Shown here in pieces: positions 8,252 to 16,659 of a stretch of DNA of 37,259 nt. The position numbers were made by a program, and so were the translations under genes. This stretch comes from Cupriavidus basilensis (GTDB lineage Bacteria > Pseudomonadota > Gammaproteobacteria > Burkholderiales > Burkholderiaceae): NCBI RefSeq assembly GCF_029335485.1, contig NZ_JARJLM010000654.1, positions 1-37,259 of the forward strand. Direction: 5' to 3'. The first letter of the stretch is position 1. Each line of letters opens with the position of its first letter. Below the pieces are notes generated by a model. It was not told the DNA's origin and ran no database searches. It saw nothing but the letters and a program-made list of their open reading frames with translations.

Positions 8252-9238
8252 ATGCAAGGATTCTGCCCGGCAAGACGCCTGACGCTTGCCTGCCTGCTGG
8301 CCGCCACGACGCATCCGGCTGCCGGCGCGCAGCCGGATGCGGCCTGGCCCGCGCGAGCGGTCACCATCATCGTGCCTGGCGCTGCCGGCGGCACCATCGA
8401 CATCCCGATCCGCCTGCTGGCACAGAAGCTGGGGGCGCGCCTTGACAAGGCCATCATCGTCGACAACCGGCCTGGCAGCGGCGGCATCATTGGTACGCAG
8501 GCCGCGCTACGCGCCGCTGCCGATGGCTACACCTTGCTAAGCGGGAATGTCGGGCCGCAGGCAATCAACTACAGTGCCTACAAGCAGTTGCCGTACAAGC
8601 CGGCAGACCTGATCCCGATCACCGACGTCATTGCCTTTCCCAATGTGCTGGTCGTGAATGCGCAGTCCCCGGTCAGGAGCGTATCCGAGCTGACGCAGCA
8701 ACTGAAGCAGCAGCCTGGCAGATTCTCCTTCGGCTCCGCCGGGATCGGCCAGACCAGCCATCTGGTCGGGGAGCTTTTCAAGTTGCGCACCGGCACCGAT
8801 GCCATCCACGTGCCATATCGCGGTTCCACGCCGGCCACCACCGCGCTGCTGGCCGGCGAAACAAGCTTCCAGTTCGATAATCTGACCCAGGCCTTGCCCT
8901 ATATACGGGCTGGCAAGCTCCGCGCGCTCGCGGTGACCAGCGCGCAACGCGTGCCCAGCCTGCCAGATGTGCCAACCATGGCGCAGCTCGGTTTCGACAA
9001 CTTCCTGTCGACGGCCTGGGTCGGCATCTTTGTCGCGGCGAAGACGCCGCCCGCGATCGTCGCCCAATTGGAGATGCGGCTTGCCGCCGTCATGCACGAC
9101 CCGGACATGATCGCGCAGATCAGGAACATGGGCGGCATTCCAGGCGGCCAGCCGCGTGCCGACTTCACGGCATTTGTCGCAGCCGAGCGCGAGCGTTGGG
9201 GCGAAGTCATCCGGACATCCCATCTGAGCCTGGACTAG
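8252..9238 (+). CDS. Bug/TctC-family periplasmic solute receptor (second of operon)
   Basis: A 328-residue Bug receptor with a Sec-type signal peptide (RRLTLACLLAATTHPAAGAQ) and the family body: WPARAVTIIVPGAAGG, DNRPGSGGIIGTQ, ADGYTLL, PYRGSTPATT and VPSLPDVPTMAQLG. A strong ribosome site (AAGGAGA at 8237-8243) precedes ATG 8252. It follows the fused dehydrogenase by 40 bases and closes the operon, so the same cluster is bracketed by two Bug receptors. Their ligand pockets are presumably different: the first carries a Tat-like leader, this one a Sec-like leader. It could bind a related acid or the same one with another affinity. The ligand is unknown. Confidence 0.92.
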   Translation: MQGFCPARRLTLACLLAATTHPAAGAQPDAAWPARAVTIIVPGAAGGTIDIPIRLLAQKLGARLDKAIIVDNRPGSGGIIGTQAALRAAADGYTLLSGNVGPQAINYSAYKQLPYKPADLIPITDVIAFPNVLVVNAQSPVRSVSELTQQLKQQPGRFSFGSAGIGQTSHLVGELFKLRTGTDAIHVPYRGSTPATTALLAGETSFQFDNLTQALPYIRAGKLRALAVTSAQRVPSLPDVPTMAQLGFDNFLSTAWVGIFVAAKTPPAIVAQLEMRLAAVMHDPDMIAQIRNMGGIPGGQPRADFTAFVAAERERWGEVIRTSHLSLD

Positions 9239-9461
9239 CCGGTGTCGCGGCCCGCGCCGCTGGTACGGCCGGAGCGTGACGGCGGTCTTGCGCCAGCAAG
9301 CGCAAACCATGCAAAAACGAACCTGCCGCTTGCCGCGATGCACGGTATTCATCGGAAGGGGACATGGCATGCCCGCTTACCCGCCTCTGCGCGACCTGCC
9401 TTGCTGGGGAGTCTTGCTGCTGTCCTGTGCCATCGGCTGGGCCTCGAAGCGGACCAATGCA

Positions 9462-9590
9462 ATGCAATCCCTGAATCTCCCGCGCCTGGGCGCGCCCATG
9501 CTGCTCGCGCTATTCGCGGCGCAGCCAATTGTCGCAAGCGCGACGGACGCATGGCCATCCCAGCCGGTAAGGCTTGTGGTGCCGTACGGG
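9462..9590 (+). pseudogene. Truncated Bug/TctC receptor gene (5' fragment)
   Basis: The translation starts with a signal peptide (GAPMLLALFAAQPIVASAT) and the characteristic mature start DAWPSQPVRLVVPYG of Bug receptors. It breaks exactly where the GG-rich ligand loop should follow, continuing into unrelated residues (RTCGEVKRTLES). Only about 43 of some 325 residues remain, with no ribosome site in front. This is a decayed third Bug gene of this locus, cut by a deletion or insertion with its junction at about base 9590. Confidence 0.72.
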
Positions 9591-9693
9591 CGCACCTGCG
9601 GGGAAGTCAAGCGCACCCTTGAGTCGGAACCTGAAGTTGGGCGCGGCAACGCGGAGACTCGGATACACCCTCCCGCTGATCGGCCAACAACGT

Positions 9694-9725
9694 AAAAAAG
9701 CCCGCCCCACTTGCGTGGCGCGGGC
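9694..9725 (-). terminator. Rho-independent terminator, minus strand
   Basis: On the minus strand GCCCGCGCCAC (9725-9715) pairs with GTGGGGCGGGC (9710-9700) around a four-base loop, with one mismatch, followed directly by six T. It would end the candidate sRNA and any read-through from polB. Confidence 0.8.
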
Positions 9726-9789
9726 CAAGTTTCCGTGTTCTGGAAACGGGTAGACAAGTCATGAAGAGCGCCCCCGCATCTCCATGACA
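9694..9789 (-). ncRNA. Candidate FNR-activated small RNA (about 96 nt)
   Basis: Reading the minus strand from the predicted start at about 9789, three ordered structures appear. First, hairpin 1 pairs GTCATGGAGA (9779-9788) with TCTTCATGAC (9758-9767), 10 pairs including one G-U, with a G-rich loop. Second, after a short linker, hairpin 2 pairs GTTTCC with GGAAAC (9742-9747 with 9729-9734). Third comes an intrinsic terminator with an 11-base arm and six U (9725-9694). No open frame of note lies inside. Together with the FNR-type promoter upstream this is the architecture of a trans-acting bacterial sRNA. An alternative is that these hairpins are only the 3' end of the polB transcript, but the dedicated promoter argues against that. 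I do not recognise it as a named RNA. Confidence 0.6.
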
Positions 9790-9795
9790 GAACCC

Positions 9796-9837
9796 ATCTT
9801 AGCCGTGCGCGCCGTCAGACCACTTGACCCATGTCAA
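9796..9837 (-). promoter_or_regulatory. FNR/ANR-type class II promoter
   Basis: A perfect dyad TTGAC-N4-GTCAA (9824-9837) matches the FNR/ANR site pattern (consensus TTGAT-N4-ATCAA) in all but the fifth and tenth half-site bases, which change symmetrically. On the minus strand a -10-like TAAGAT lies at 9801-9796. If transcription starts at 9789, the dyad centre is at -41.5 and the -10 at -12 to -7, the exact spacing of FNR-activated class II promoters, which need no -35 box. Low-oxygen activation is inferred from this geometry. Confidence 0.6.
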
Positions 9838-9912
9838 AAGCCCTGCGAGCGGCGGCAGGTATTTGTTCGCACGCATTGGATGCCTGGTTTCCGAGGCTTG
9901 CGCGGCGCACGA

Positions 9913-9945
9913 AGGCCGGGCCGGCAATGCCTGCGCGGCCGGCCT
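9913..9945. other. GC-rich hairpin downstream of polB
   Basis: AGGCCGGGCCG (9913-9923) pairs with CGGCCGGCCT (9936-9945) apart from one extra G. It lies 24 bases beyond the polB stop, without a T-run on either side. It may stabilise or help end the polB mRNA; I would not call it a terminator on this evidence. Confidence 0.35.
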
Positions 9946-9968
9946 CGCGTCATCTCATTGCCTTATCT

Positions 9969-12335
9969 TTAAAACAAAGCCATCTGCCCCGTCACCAGCG
10001 TGGCGAAGTCCTCGTGCAGGAACGGCAGGATGGCTTCCGCCACCGGCTGCAGCTGGCGCGTCAGGTAGTGGTGATAGTCGATCGCCGATTGCCGGGTTTC
10101 CAGCGGCTCCGGACCGGCGACGGTCATGACATAGCTGATCCAGCCGCCGTTCTGGTATTGCAGGGGCCGGCCCTGCTGGCGGTTGAATTCATCGGCGGTG
10201 CGGGCCGCGCGGACGTGGGGCGGCACATTGCGCTGGTAGTCCTCCAGGTCGCGGCGCAGCCGCTTGCGGTACACCAATTGATCGTCGAACTCCCCCCGCA
10301 TGGTGCGCTCGACATAGTCGCGCACATAGTCCCGGTATGGCTGCTGCCTGAAAATACGCTGGTAAAGCTCCTGCTGGAAATGCTGGGCCAGCGGCGTCCA
10401 GTCGGTGCGCACCGTTTCCAGTCCCTTGTAGACGATCTCGTCGCTGCCGTCGGCCCTGACGATCTGGCCTGCATAGCGCTTCTTGCTGCCCTGCTCGGCG
10501 CCGCGGATGGTGGGCATCAGGAAGCGCCGGTAATGCGTCTCGAATTGCAGCTCCAGCGCGCTCTCCAGGCCGAATTCCTGCCGCAGGCGCTGCCGCCACC
10601 ATTGATTGACATGCTGGACCAGCGCGCGGCCGATGGCAGCAGCCTGTTCCTCCGTATGTGCGCGCTTCAGCCAGACAAAGGTGGAGTCGGTATCGCCGTA
10701 GATGACCGCATAGCCCTCGGCTTCGATCAGTTCGCGCGTCTGGCGCATGATGTCATGGCCGCGCATGGTGATCGACGACGCCAGGCGCGGATCGAAGAAG
10801 CGGCAGCCGCTCGATCCCAGCACGCCGTAGAACGCATTCATGATGATTTTCAGCGCCTGCGACAGCGGCTTGTTCTGCTGGCGCTTGGCCGCCTCCCGCC
10901 CCTGCCAGACCTGCTCGACGATGGCCGGCAGGCAATGCTTGCTGCGCGAGAAACGCGCGCCGCGGAAACCCGGCACCGAATCGCTGTCGCCCGGATGCAG
11001 CATCCCCTCCACCAGCCCGACCGGATCGATCAGGAAAGTGCGGATGATGGAGGGATACAGGCTCTTGTAGTCCAGCACCAGCACCGACTCGTACAGCCCG
11101 GGCCGGGAGTCCATCACGAAGCCGCCCGGACTGGCCTGCGCCGCCAGTTCGCCGACATTCGGCGCCACGTAGCCCTGGCGGTGCATCAGCGGCAGATAGA
11201 GGTGCGTGAAGGCGGCGACCGACCCGCCGCTGCGGTCCGCGGCAAGGCCGGTGACCGTCGCGCGCTCGAGCAGGAAGGTCAGCAGCTCGGTCCTGGCGAA
11301 GATGCGGGTCACCAGCTCGCAGTCCTTCAGGTTGTAGCGCGCCAGCGCCGGCTTGTCCTGCGCGAACATGCGGTCGATCTCCGCCATGCGCTGATAGGGG
11401 TTGTCGATCGATTTCCCCTCGCCCAGCAGGGTCTGCGCCACGTACTCCAGGCTGAAGGACGGGAAGGTCCAGGTCGCAGACTTCAGCGCCTCGATGCCGT
11501 CGATGATCAGGCGGCCGGCGGCGGAGGCAAAGAAATGGTTCTGCTGGAAGCCATGTTCGCGCCATTCCAGCACGCTGCCGCCACGGCCAAGCCGCAGCGG
11601 GACCTGGAACCGTTCCGCATGTTCCTGCAGCACGCGCAGATCGAACTGCACCAGGTTCCAGCCGATGATCGCATCGGGGTCGTGCCGGGCAATCCATTGA
11701 TTCAGCCTCTCCAGCAGCAACTGGCGGCTGTCGCAGTACTCCAGCGCGAAGTCCAGCGCGGGCTCGTCCCCGTTCGCCGTGCCGAGCATATAGACCTGGC
11801 GCTGGCCGCAGCCTTCCAGCGCGATGGAGTACAACTCGCCGTGAGCGGTGGTTTCGATATCCAGCGACACCAGCTTCAACGGCGGGCGATAGGCCGGCGC
11901 CGGCTTCATCTGGCAGTTGAGCAGCGGGCCGTCGCCATTGGGCTCGCCGCTGAACCAGACCGGCGCGGTGATGAACCGCTCCATCAGGTAGCGTTCCGGG
12001 GGGCGGATATCGGCTTCATAGACATTGACGCCCCCTTCCCTCAACAGCTTCTCCAGCTTCATCAGCTGGCGGTGCTGCTGGCAATACAGGCCCAGCACGG
12101 GCCGCTGATGGAAATCGCGCAGGGGCAAGGGGCGCAGTTCGAACTGGCGCTCGCCGCGCAACAGCAGCGCCGCCTGCTCGCTTTGCTCCGCCGGGATAAA
12201 CGCCACGGAGGGTTGCGGCGCGAGGCGGATATGCCGGGGGCCGGCGTCGCTTGCCAGCCAGAATTCGATCTCCGTGCCCGCCGGCGTATCGCGCCAATGC
12301 CGGGTCAGAAGGAAACCCTGTTGAAGTTGAACCAC
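9969..12335 (-). CDS. polB: DNA polymerase II (family B)
   Basis: A family B DNA polymerase with 3'-5' exonuclease, used in replication restart and translesion synthesis. Exo I (SLDIETT), Exo II ([10 protein letters not shown]) and Exo III (YNLKDCELV) are intact. The polymerase motifs A ([13 protein letters not shown]), B ([15 protein letters not shown]) and C (YGDTDSTFV) follow in order, and the end of the chain ([12 protein letters not shown]) is typical. The frame is open from ATG 12389 (806 residues), but that ATG has no ribosome site. GTG at 12335 is preceded by AAGG at 7 bases and gives an N-terminus ([18 protein letters not shown]) lining up with Escherichia coli Pol II, so it is preferred (788 residues). 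No canonical LexA site (CTGT-N8-ACAG) was found upstream, so SOS control is not evident. Confidence 0.95.
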   Translation of the reverse strand: MVQLQQGFLLTRHWRDTPAGTEIEFWLASDAGPRHIRLAPQPSVAFIPAEQSEQAALLLRGERQFELRPLPLRDFHQRPVLGLYCQQHRQLMKLEKLLREGGVNVYEADIRPPERYLMERFITAPVWFSGEPNGDGPLLNCQMKPAPAYRPPLKLVSLDIETTAHGELYSIALEGCGQRQVYMLGTANGDEPALDFALEYCDSRQLLLERLNQWIARHDPDAIIGWNLVQFDLRVLQEHAERFQVPLRLGRGGSVLEWREHGFQQNHFFASAAGRLIIDGIEALKSATWTFPSFSLEYVAQTLLGEGKSIDNPYQRMAEIDRMFAQDKPALARYNLKDCELVTRIFARTELLTFLLERATVTGLAADRSGGSVAAFTHLYLPLMHRQGYVAPNVGELAAQASPGGFVMDSRPGLYESVLVLDYKSLYPSIIRTFLIDPVGLVEGMLHPGDSDSVPGFRGARFSRSKHCLPAIVEQVWQGREAAKRQQNKPLSQALKIIMNAFYGVLGSSGCRFFDPRLASSITMRGHDIMRQTRELIEAEGYAVIYGDTDSTFVWLKRAHTEEQAAAIGRALVQHVNQWWRQRLRQEFGLESALELQFETHYRRFLMPTIRGAEQGSKKRYAGQIVRADGSDEIVYKGLETVRTDWTPLAQHFQQELYQRIFRQQPYRDYVRDYVERTMRGEFDDQLVYRKRLRRDLEDYQRNVPPHVRAARTADEFNRQQGRPLQYQNGGWISYVMTVAGPEPLETRQSAIDYHHYLTRQLQPVAEAILPFLHEDFATLVTGQMALF

Positions 12336-12630
12336 GCTGCTGCCTTGGGAACCTGTTGCTCGTTGTGTGTCGCCTGTTGCTGGCGGCATTGGGGTATTTT
12401 ACGTTTGATCAGCCCCACATCGTCATCGCGGCCTCCCCCGCGCAGGATTCCGCGGAAGCCACCCCCTTCGCACGGATGGCGCCGCGGGTGACTTCCGACA
12501 GACTTGATCCGGTTCGGACCATGGCCCCGCTTGCAACTTTGGTGTGCATCAAGGGCGAAGGCACCTTATGATCCTTAACCGGAGGATCGGCCTTTTCGCG
12601 ATCCCAGGTGCTTAGCAGGCGGCAACAGGC

Positions 12631-12644
12631 GGTTAACGGTTAAC
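12631..12644. repeat. Direct repeat GGTTAAC x2
   Basis: Two adjacent copies of GGTTAAC (12631-12637 and 12638-12644), each containing the palindrome GTTAAC, lie 20 bases before the hydrolase start in the polB/hydrolase divergent region. They could be an operator. I do not recognise the regulator. Confidence 0.35.
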
Positions 12645-12663
12645 GATTGACGGCGAACAAACA

Positions 12664-13737
12664 ATGAACGACAAGACCCTCGTCCCCTCCCCCGACAACA
12701 AGCCCAATCTGGATTACCCATGCGGCGATCCACCCGCGCCGGGCCTGGCGCGCGAAATTACGCCCGGGGTACTGTGGCTGCGCATGCCGATGCCGCTTGG
12801 CCTGAACCACATCAACCTGTGGGCGGTGCGCGACGGCGACGGGTGGGCAGCATTCGATTCCGGCCTGCAGACCAGCGAGACCGCCGCGGCCTGGCGCGAC
12901 CTCTTCGCCGAAGGCGGCGCGTTGGCGCAGGGCGGGCTGACGCGCCTGTTCGTCACCCATATGCACCCCGACCACGTCGGCATGGCCGGCTGGCTGACCC
13001 GCAAGTTCGGCTGCCGGCTGTGGATGACGCGGCTGGAATACCTGATGTGCCGGGTGCTGGCCGCCGACACCGGGCGCGAGGCGCCCGCCGACGGCGAGAG
13101 CTTCTACCGGCGGGCCGGCTGGACGGAAGAGGCCATCGAAGGCTACCGCGCCCGCTTCGGCGGATTTGGCAAGTTCGTGCATGCCCTGCCGGATAGTTTC
13201 CGCCGCCTGCGCGACGGCGAGTTCCTGACCATCGGCGCCCATCAATGGCGCGTGGTGGTCGGCAACGGGCATTCGCCGGAGCATGCCTGTTTCTACAGCC
13301 CCGAGTTGAAACTGCTGATCTCGGGCGACCAGGTCCTGCCCCGGATCTCGTCCAATGTCTCCGTCTTCCCGACCGAGCCGGATGCCGATCCCATGGCCGA
13401 CTGGCTGGCCTCCCTGGGCAAGCTGCGGCGGGAGATCCCCGACGATGTGCTGGTGCTGCCGTCGCATAACGAGCCGTTCCGCGGCCTGCATGCGCGGCTC
13501 GAGCACCTGATGCGCAGCCAGCACCAGGCGCTCGACCGCCTGCGCGGCGCACTCGCCGAACCCAGGCGCGCGGTGGATGTGTTCCCGCAACTGTTCTCCC
13601 GCCCGATCGGCTCGGAACCCAACCTGCTGGGCATGGCCACCGGCGAAAGCGTGGCGCACCTGAACTACCTGCTGCACCGTGGCGAAGCCGTCATGAAAAC
13701 CGGCGACGACGGCTGCGCGTGGTACCGCATGCGGTAG
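12664..13737 (+). CDS. Metallo-beta-lactamase-fold hydrolase
   Basis: A 357-residue cytoplasmic MBL-fold protein. The metal-binding signature is THMHPDH (His99, His101, Asp103, His104), with later ligands His203 (GNGHSPEH), Asp222 (SGDQVLP) and His268 (PSHNEP), so the two-metal site looks complete. After the core, a C-terminal segment of about 90 residues (SVAHLNYLLHRGEAVM near the end) resembles the winged-helix tail of LACTB2-like hydrolases. Known relatives act on thioesters, lactones or nucleic acids; the substrate cannot be assigned here. It is divergent from polB with a 270-base gap, and convergent with the MocR gene 21 bases downstream, so it is a single-gene transcript. The ribosome site before ATG 12664 is weak. 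Confidence 0.88.
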   Translation: MNDKTLVPSPDNKPNLDYPCGDPPAPGLAREITPGVLWLRMPMPLGLNHINLWAVRDGDGWAAFDSGLQTSETAAAWRDLFAEGGALAQGGLTRLFVTHMHPDHVGMAGWLTRKFGCRLWMTRLEYLMCRVLAADTGREAPADGESFYRRAGWTEEAIEGYRARFGGFGKFVHALPDSFRRLRDGEFLTIGAHQWRVVVGNGHSPEHACFYSPELKLLISGDQVLPRISSNVSVFPTEPDADPMADWLASLGKLRREIPDDVLVLPSHNEPFRGLHARLEHLMRSQHQALDRLRGALAEPRRAVDVFPQLFSRPIGSEPNLLGMATGESVAHLNYLLHRGEAVMKTGDDGCAWYRMR

Positions 13738-13758
13738 ACGCCGGCGGCCGGCCGGGCA

Positions 13759-15249
13759 TCACGCCCTCAGGCAGCCGAGCAGGGTCTCGAACGCGGGCCC
13801 GATCCGCTCCTCCGGCACGCATGCATAGCCCAGCAGCAAGCCGCGCTGCACGGCGCTGCCGAGAAAATAGCGCGACAGCGGCCTGACCAGGATGCCCCGC
13901 CGGCCGGCTTCGTTCGCGATGCCGACGTCGTCCGCGTCGTCGGGCAGGCGCAGCACCAGGTGCAGGCCGGCATTGCTGCCATAGGCATGCAGCGCCCCGG
14001 CGCCAAGGTAGCGTTCGATCAGGCTCGCCAGGATGGCGCGGCGGCGGCCGTACAGCAGCCGCATGCGGCGGATGTGGGCGGCATAGTCGCCGGCCCGCAT
14101 GAACTCGGACACCGTGGCCTGCGTCATCAGGTGCCCGGCCCGGTACAGCTCGGAATGCGCGGTCTGGAAGGCGCTTGCCAGGCTGCGCGGCAGGACCATG
14201 TATCCCATGCGCAGCCCGGGGAACAAGGTCTTGCTGAAGGTGCCGATGTAGATCACCGGCGCATCCGGCTCCATGCCTTGCAATGAAGGGATGGGCTGCC
14301 CGGAGAAGCGGAATTCGCTGTCGTAGTCGTCTTCCACGATCCAGCTGCCGCGGCGCCTGGCGAACTCCAGCAAGGCGCGCCGGCGCGTCAGGCTCATCAC
14401 CGCGCCGAGCGGATACTGGTGCGACGGCGTGACGAAGATAAAGCGCGGCGCCGGCCCTGCCGCGCCGCTGCCTTGCGCAGGCAAGGCCAGGCCCTCGTCA
14501 TCCACCGGCATCGGCACCATGCCGATGCCGCTCACCTGCAACAGGCTGCGGATACCCCAGTAGCTCGGTTCCTCCACCCACGCCTGCTCGCCCGACATGC
14601 CGAGCAGGCGGACCACCAGGTCGATGGCCTGGTGGATGCCTTCGGTGATCAGGACCTGGGAGGCATCGCAGCGCACCGAGCGCGCCACCCGCAGGTGGGT
14701 CGCCACGGCCTCGCGCAAGGCGGGCAAGCCGCCGCCGTGGCAATAGCTGAGCCACTCGGGTGGCGGCTGCTGCCACAGGCGCGCCGCGATCTGGGCATAG
14801 CGCCGGTGTGGAAAGCGCGTCACGTCGGGCACCCCCGGCATGAACGCACCCCATTGCGATGGGGAAGCCGACGCATTGGCCAGCAGTTCCAGGCCGCGGG
14901 GAGACAAGCCCGGCATGGGCTGCGCCTGGACCGCATCGGCCTCGGCCGATACGGCATTGAGGTAGGCCTCCGGCGCGGTCGCCGCGACGAAGGTACCGCT
15001 GCCGGTGCGGGCATGGACATAGCCCTCGGCCAGCAACTGCTCATAGGCGAACATCACGGTATTGCGCGATAGCCCAAGCTCGGCGGCCAGGTCGCGCGAC
15101 GGCGGCAAGCGCGTCGCCGGACCCAGGCTGCCGTCGAGAATCGCCCCCCGAATGCACTCGTAGAGGCTACGGTTCAGCGGTCTGGCGAGGGCCTTGGGGC
15201 CTTCGGGGCCAAGACGCTGAAGTAGCAGGTCGCCACAGATGGATCTCAA
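13759..15249 (-). CDS. gabR: MocR/GabR-type regulator (GntR HTH plus aminotransferase domain)
   Basis: A 496-residue PLP-dependent regulator. An N-terminal GntR winged HTH (about residues 20-90: LPPSRDLAAELGLSRNTVMFAYEQL) is joined to a class I aminotransferase-like domain. The latter contains VEEPSYWGI, EDDYDSEFR and the PLP lysine motif GTFSKTLFPGLRMGY. It diverges from gabT-gabD, the classic arrangement for GabR-type activators that sense GABA through PLP, so control of gabTD is a strong inference; the gene name is by analogy. The only in-frame start giving the full HTH is TTG at 15249, since a stop closes the frame just upstream. The start lacks a good ribosome site, so a leaderless or weakly translated mRNA is possible. 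Confidence 0.9.
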   Translation of the reverse strand: MRSICGDLLLQRLGPEGPKALARPLNRSLYECIRGAILDGSLGPATRLPPSRDLAAELGLSRNTVMFAYEQLLAEGYVHARTGSGTFVAATAPEAYLNAVSAEADAVQAQPMPGLSPRGLELLANASASPSQWGAFMPGVPDVTRFPHRRYAQIAARLWQQPPPEWLSYCHGGGLPALREAVATHLRVARSVRCDASQVLITEGIHQAIDLVVRLLGMSGEQAWVEEPSYWGIRSLLQVSGIGMVPMPVDDEGLALPAQGSGAAGPAPRFIFVTPSHQYPLGAVMSLTRRRALLEFARRRGSWIVEDDYDSEFRFSGQPIPSLQGMEPDAPVIYIGTFSKTLFPGLRMGYMVLPRSLASAFQTAHSELYRAGHLMTQATVSEFMRAGDYAAHIRRMRLLYGRRRAILASLIERYLGAGALHAYGSNAGLHLVLRLPDDADDVGIANEAGRRGILVRPLSRYFLGSAVQRGLLLGYACVPEERIGPAFETLLGCLRA

Positions 15250-15295
15250 TTGGCACCATCGGATTTGTCAATGCGGTACTGGATTGTAGTGCCAA
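15250..15295. promoter_or_regulatory. Candidate MocR operator in the gabR-gabT divergent region
   Basis: TTGGCAC (15250-15256) and GTGCCAA (15289-15295) form a perfect 7-base inverted repeat 32 bases apart, one arm touching the gabR start codon. GabR-like proteins bind separated half-sites, so this is a reasonable operator for both gabT activation and gabR autorepression. It is unproven. Confidence 0.4.
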
Positions 15296-15371
15296 AGGAG
15301 GTTGAAATGCACACTGCGTCGCCGTGCCACCGGCCGGCGACTCCCGCTACAGCCAGCCCCATGGAGACCTG

Positions 15372-16646
15372 ATGAAGAACCTTGAACTGAACCAGCGCCG
15401 CGCCCTTGCCACCCCGCGTGGGGTCGGCGTGATGTGCGATTTCTATGCGGACCGCGCCGAGAACGCCACGCTCTGGGACGTGGAAGGCCGCGAATACACC
15501 GACTTTGCCTGCGGTATCGCCGTGCTCAATACGGGGCACCGCCATCCGCGCGTGATGCAGGCCATTGCGGCGCAACTCGAGCGCTTCACCCATACCGCGT
15601 ACCAGGTCGTGCCGTACGAGAGCTACGTCTCGCTGGCCGAACGCATCAACGCCCTGGTGCCGATCGACGGGCTCAAGAAGACCGCGATGTTCACGACCGG
15701 CGCGGAAGCGGTCGAAAACGCGGTGAAGATCGCCAGGGCATACACCGGCCGGGCCGGCGTCATCGCCTTCTCCGGCGGCTTCCATGGCCGCACCCTGCTC
15801 GGCATGGCGCTGACCGGCAAGGTCGTCCCCTACAAGGTCGGCTTCGGCCCGTTCCCGGGCGATGTCTACCACGCCCCGTTCCCCTGCGAGCTGCACGGAG
15901 TGAGCGTCGGGCAATCGATCCACGCGCTGGAATCCTTGTTCAAGGCGGATGTGGACCCGCAACGCGTGGCGGCCATCATCATCGAGCCGGTCCAGGGCGA
16001 AGGCGGCTTCCATCCGGCACCGGTGGCGTTCATGCAGCAGCTGCGCGCGCTCTGCGACCGCCACGGCATCCTGCTGATCGCCGACGAAGTGCAGACCGGC
16101 TTCGGCCGCACCGGCGAACTGTTCGCCATGTCGCACTACCCGGTGCAACCCGACCTCGTCACCATGGCCAAGAGCCTCGCGGGCGGCATGCCGCTGTCGG
16201 CGGTCTGTGGCCGTGCCGACGTCATGGACGCGGCGCTGCCCGGCGGCCTGGGCGGCACCTATGCAGGCAACCCGCTGGCGGTGGCCGCCGCCCACGCGGT
16301 GATCGACGCCATTGCCGAGGAGCGCCTGTGCGAGCGCGCCACCACGCTTGGCAACCAGCTGAAGGCCGCCCTGCATGAGGCCCGCCCGCACTGTCCGGCC
16401 ATTGCCGACATCCGCGGGCTCGGCTCCATGATCGCCGCGGAATTCCACGATCCCGCGACCGGCCAGCCGGCCCCGGAGTTCGCCAAGCAGGTGCAGCAGC
16501 GCGCCATGGCGGCCGGGCTGATTCTGCTGACCTGCGGCACGTACGGCAATGTGATCCGCTTCCTCTATCCGCTCACCATCCCGCAGGCGCAGTTCGATGC
16601 CGCGCTGGGCACGCTGTCGCAGGCGCTGGCAGGACTGACCCAGTAA
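15372..16646 (+). CDS. gabT: 4-aminobutyrate aminotransferase
   Basis: A 424-residue class III (omega) aminotransferase converting GABA and 2-oxoglutarate to succinate semialdehyde and glutamate. PLP-binding landmarks are present: TTGAEAVENAVKIAR, SGGFHGRT, IIEPVQGEGGF, IADEVQTGFGRTG (Asp238) and MAKSLAGGMPLSAV with the Schiff-base Lys267, almost the same number as in Escherichia coli GabT. ATG at 15372 has GGAGA at 15363-15367 and gives MKNLELNQRR, the usual GabT start; a longer reading from 15324 has no such support. It is followed 13 bases later by gabD, so both steps of GABA degradation form one operon, divergent from the MocR-type regulator. Confidence 0.95.
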   Translation: MKNLELNQRRALATPRGVGVMCDFYADRAENATLWDVEGREYTDFACGIAVLNTGHRHPRVMQAIAAQLERFTHTAYQVVPYESYVSLAERINALVPIDGLKKTAMFTTGAEAVENAVKIARAYTGRAGVIAFSGGFHGRTLLGMALTGKVVPYKVGFGPFPGDVYHAPFPCELHGVSVGQSIHALESLFKADVDPQRVAAIIIEPVQGEGGFHPAPVAFMQQLRALCDRHGILLIADEVQTGFGRTGELFAMSHYPVQPDLVTMAKSLAGGMPLSAVCGRADVMDAALPGGLGGTYAGNPLAVAAAHAVIDAIAEERLCERATTLGNQLKAALHEARPHCPAIADIRGLGSMIAAEFHDPATGQPAPEFAKQVQQRAMAAGLILLTCGTYGNVIRFLYPLTIPQAQFDAALGTLSQALAGLTQ

Positions 16647-16659
16647 GAGACAGACCATC

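Larger units (their letters stand above)
9239..9968. other. Intergenic region with gene remnant and candidate sRNA
   Basis: These 730 bases separate the catabolic operon from polB and hold no intact protein gene. They contain the 5' end of a Bug gene (9462-9590), about 100 bases of unrecognised sequence after the break, a minus-strand intrinsic terminator, a putative minus-strand small RNA with an FNR-type promoter, and a GC-rich hairpin at 9913-9945. Each is listed separately where supported. Confidence 0.6.

Noticed and set aside
9584-9625. TTGACTTCCCC element on the minus strand as a MerR-type metal promoter
   Set aside because: The dyad and 19-20 base spacing of MerR promoters are not present, and no metal-resistance gene is nearby.
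9831-12491. 886-residue plus-strand open frame opposite polB
   Set aside because: It is antisense to a polymerase with all exonuclease and polymerase motifs, has no ribosome site and shows only GC-driven Arg/Ala/Gln-rich composition.
12336-12663. LexA/SOS box upstream of polB
   Set aside because: I searched for CTGT-N8-ACAG and found no match, so SOS control is not claimed.
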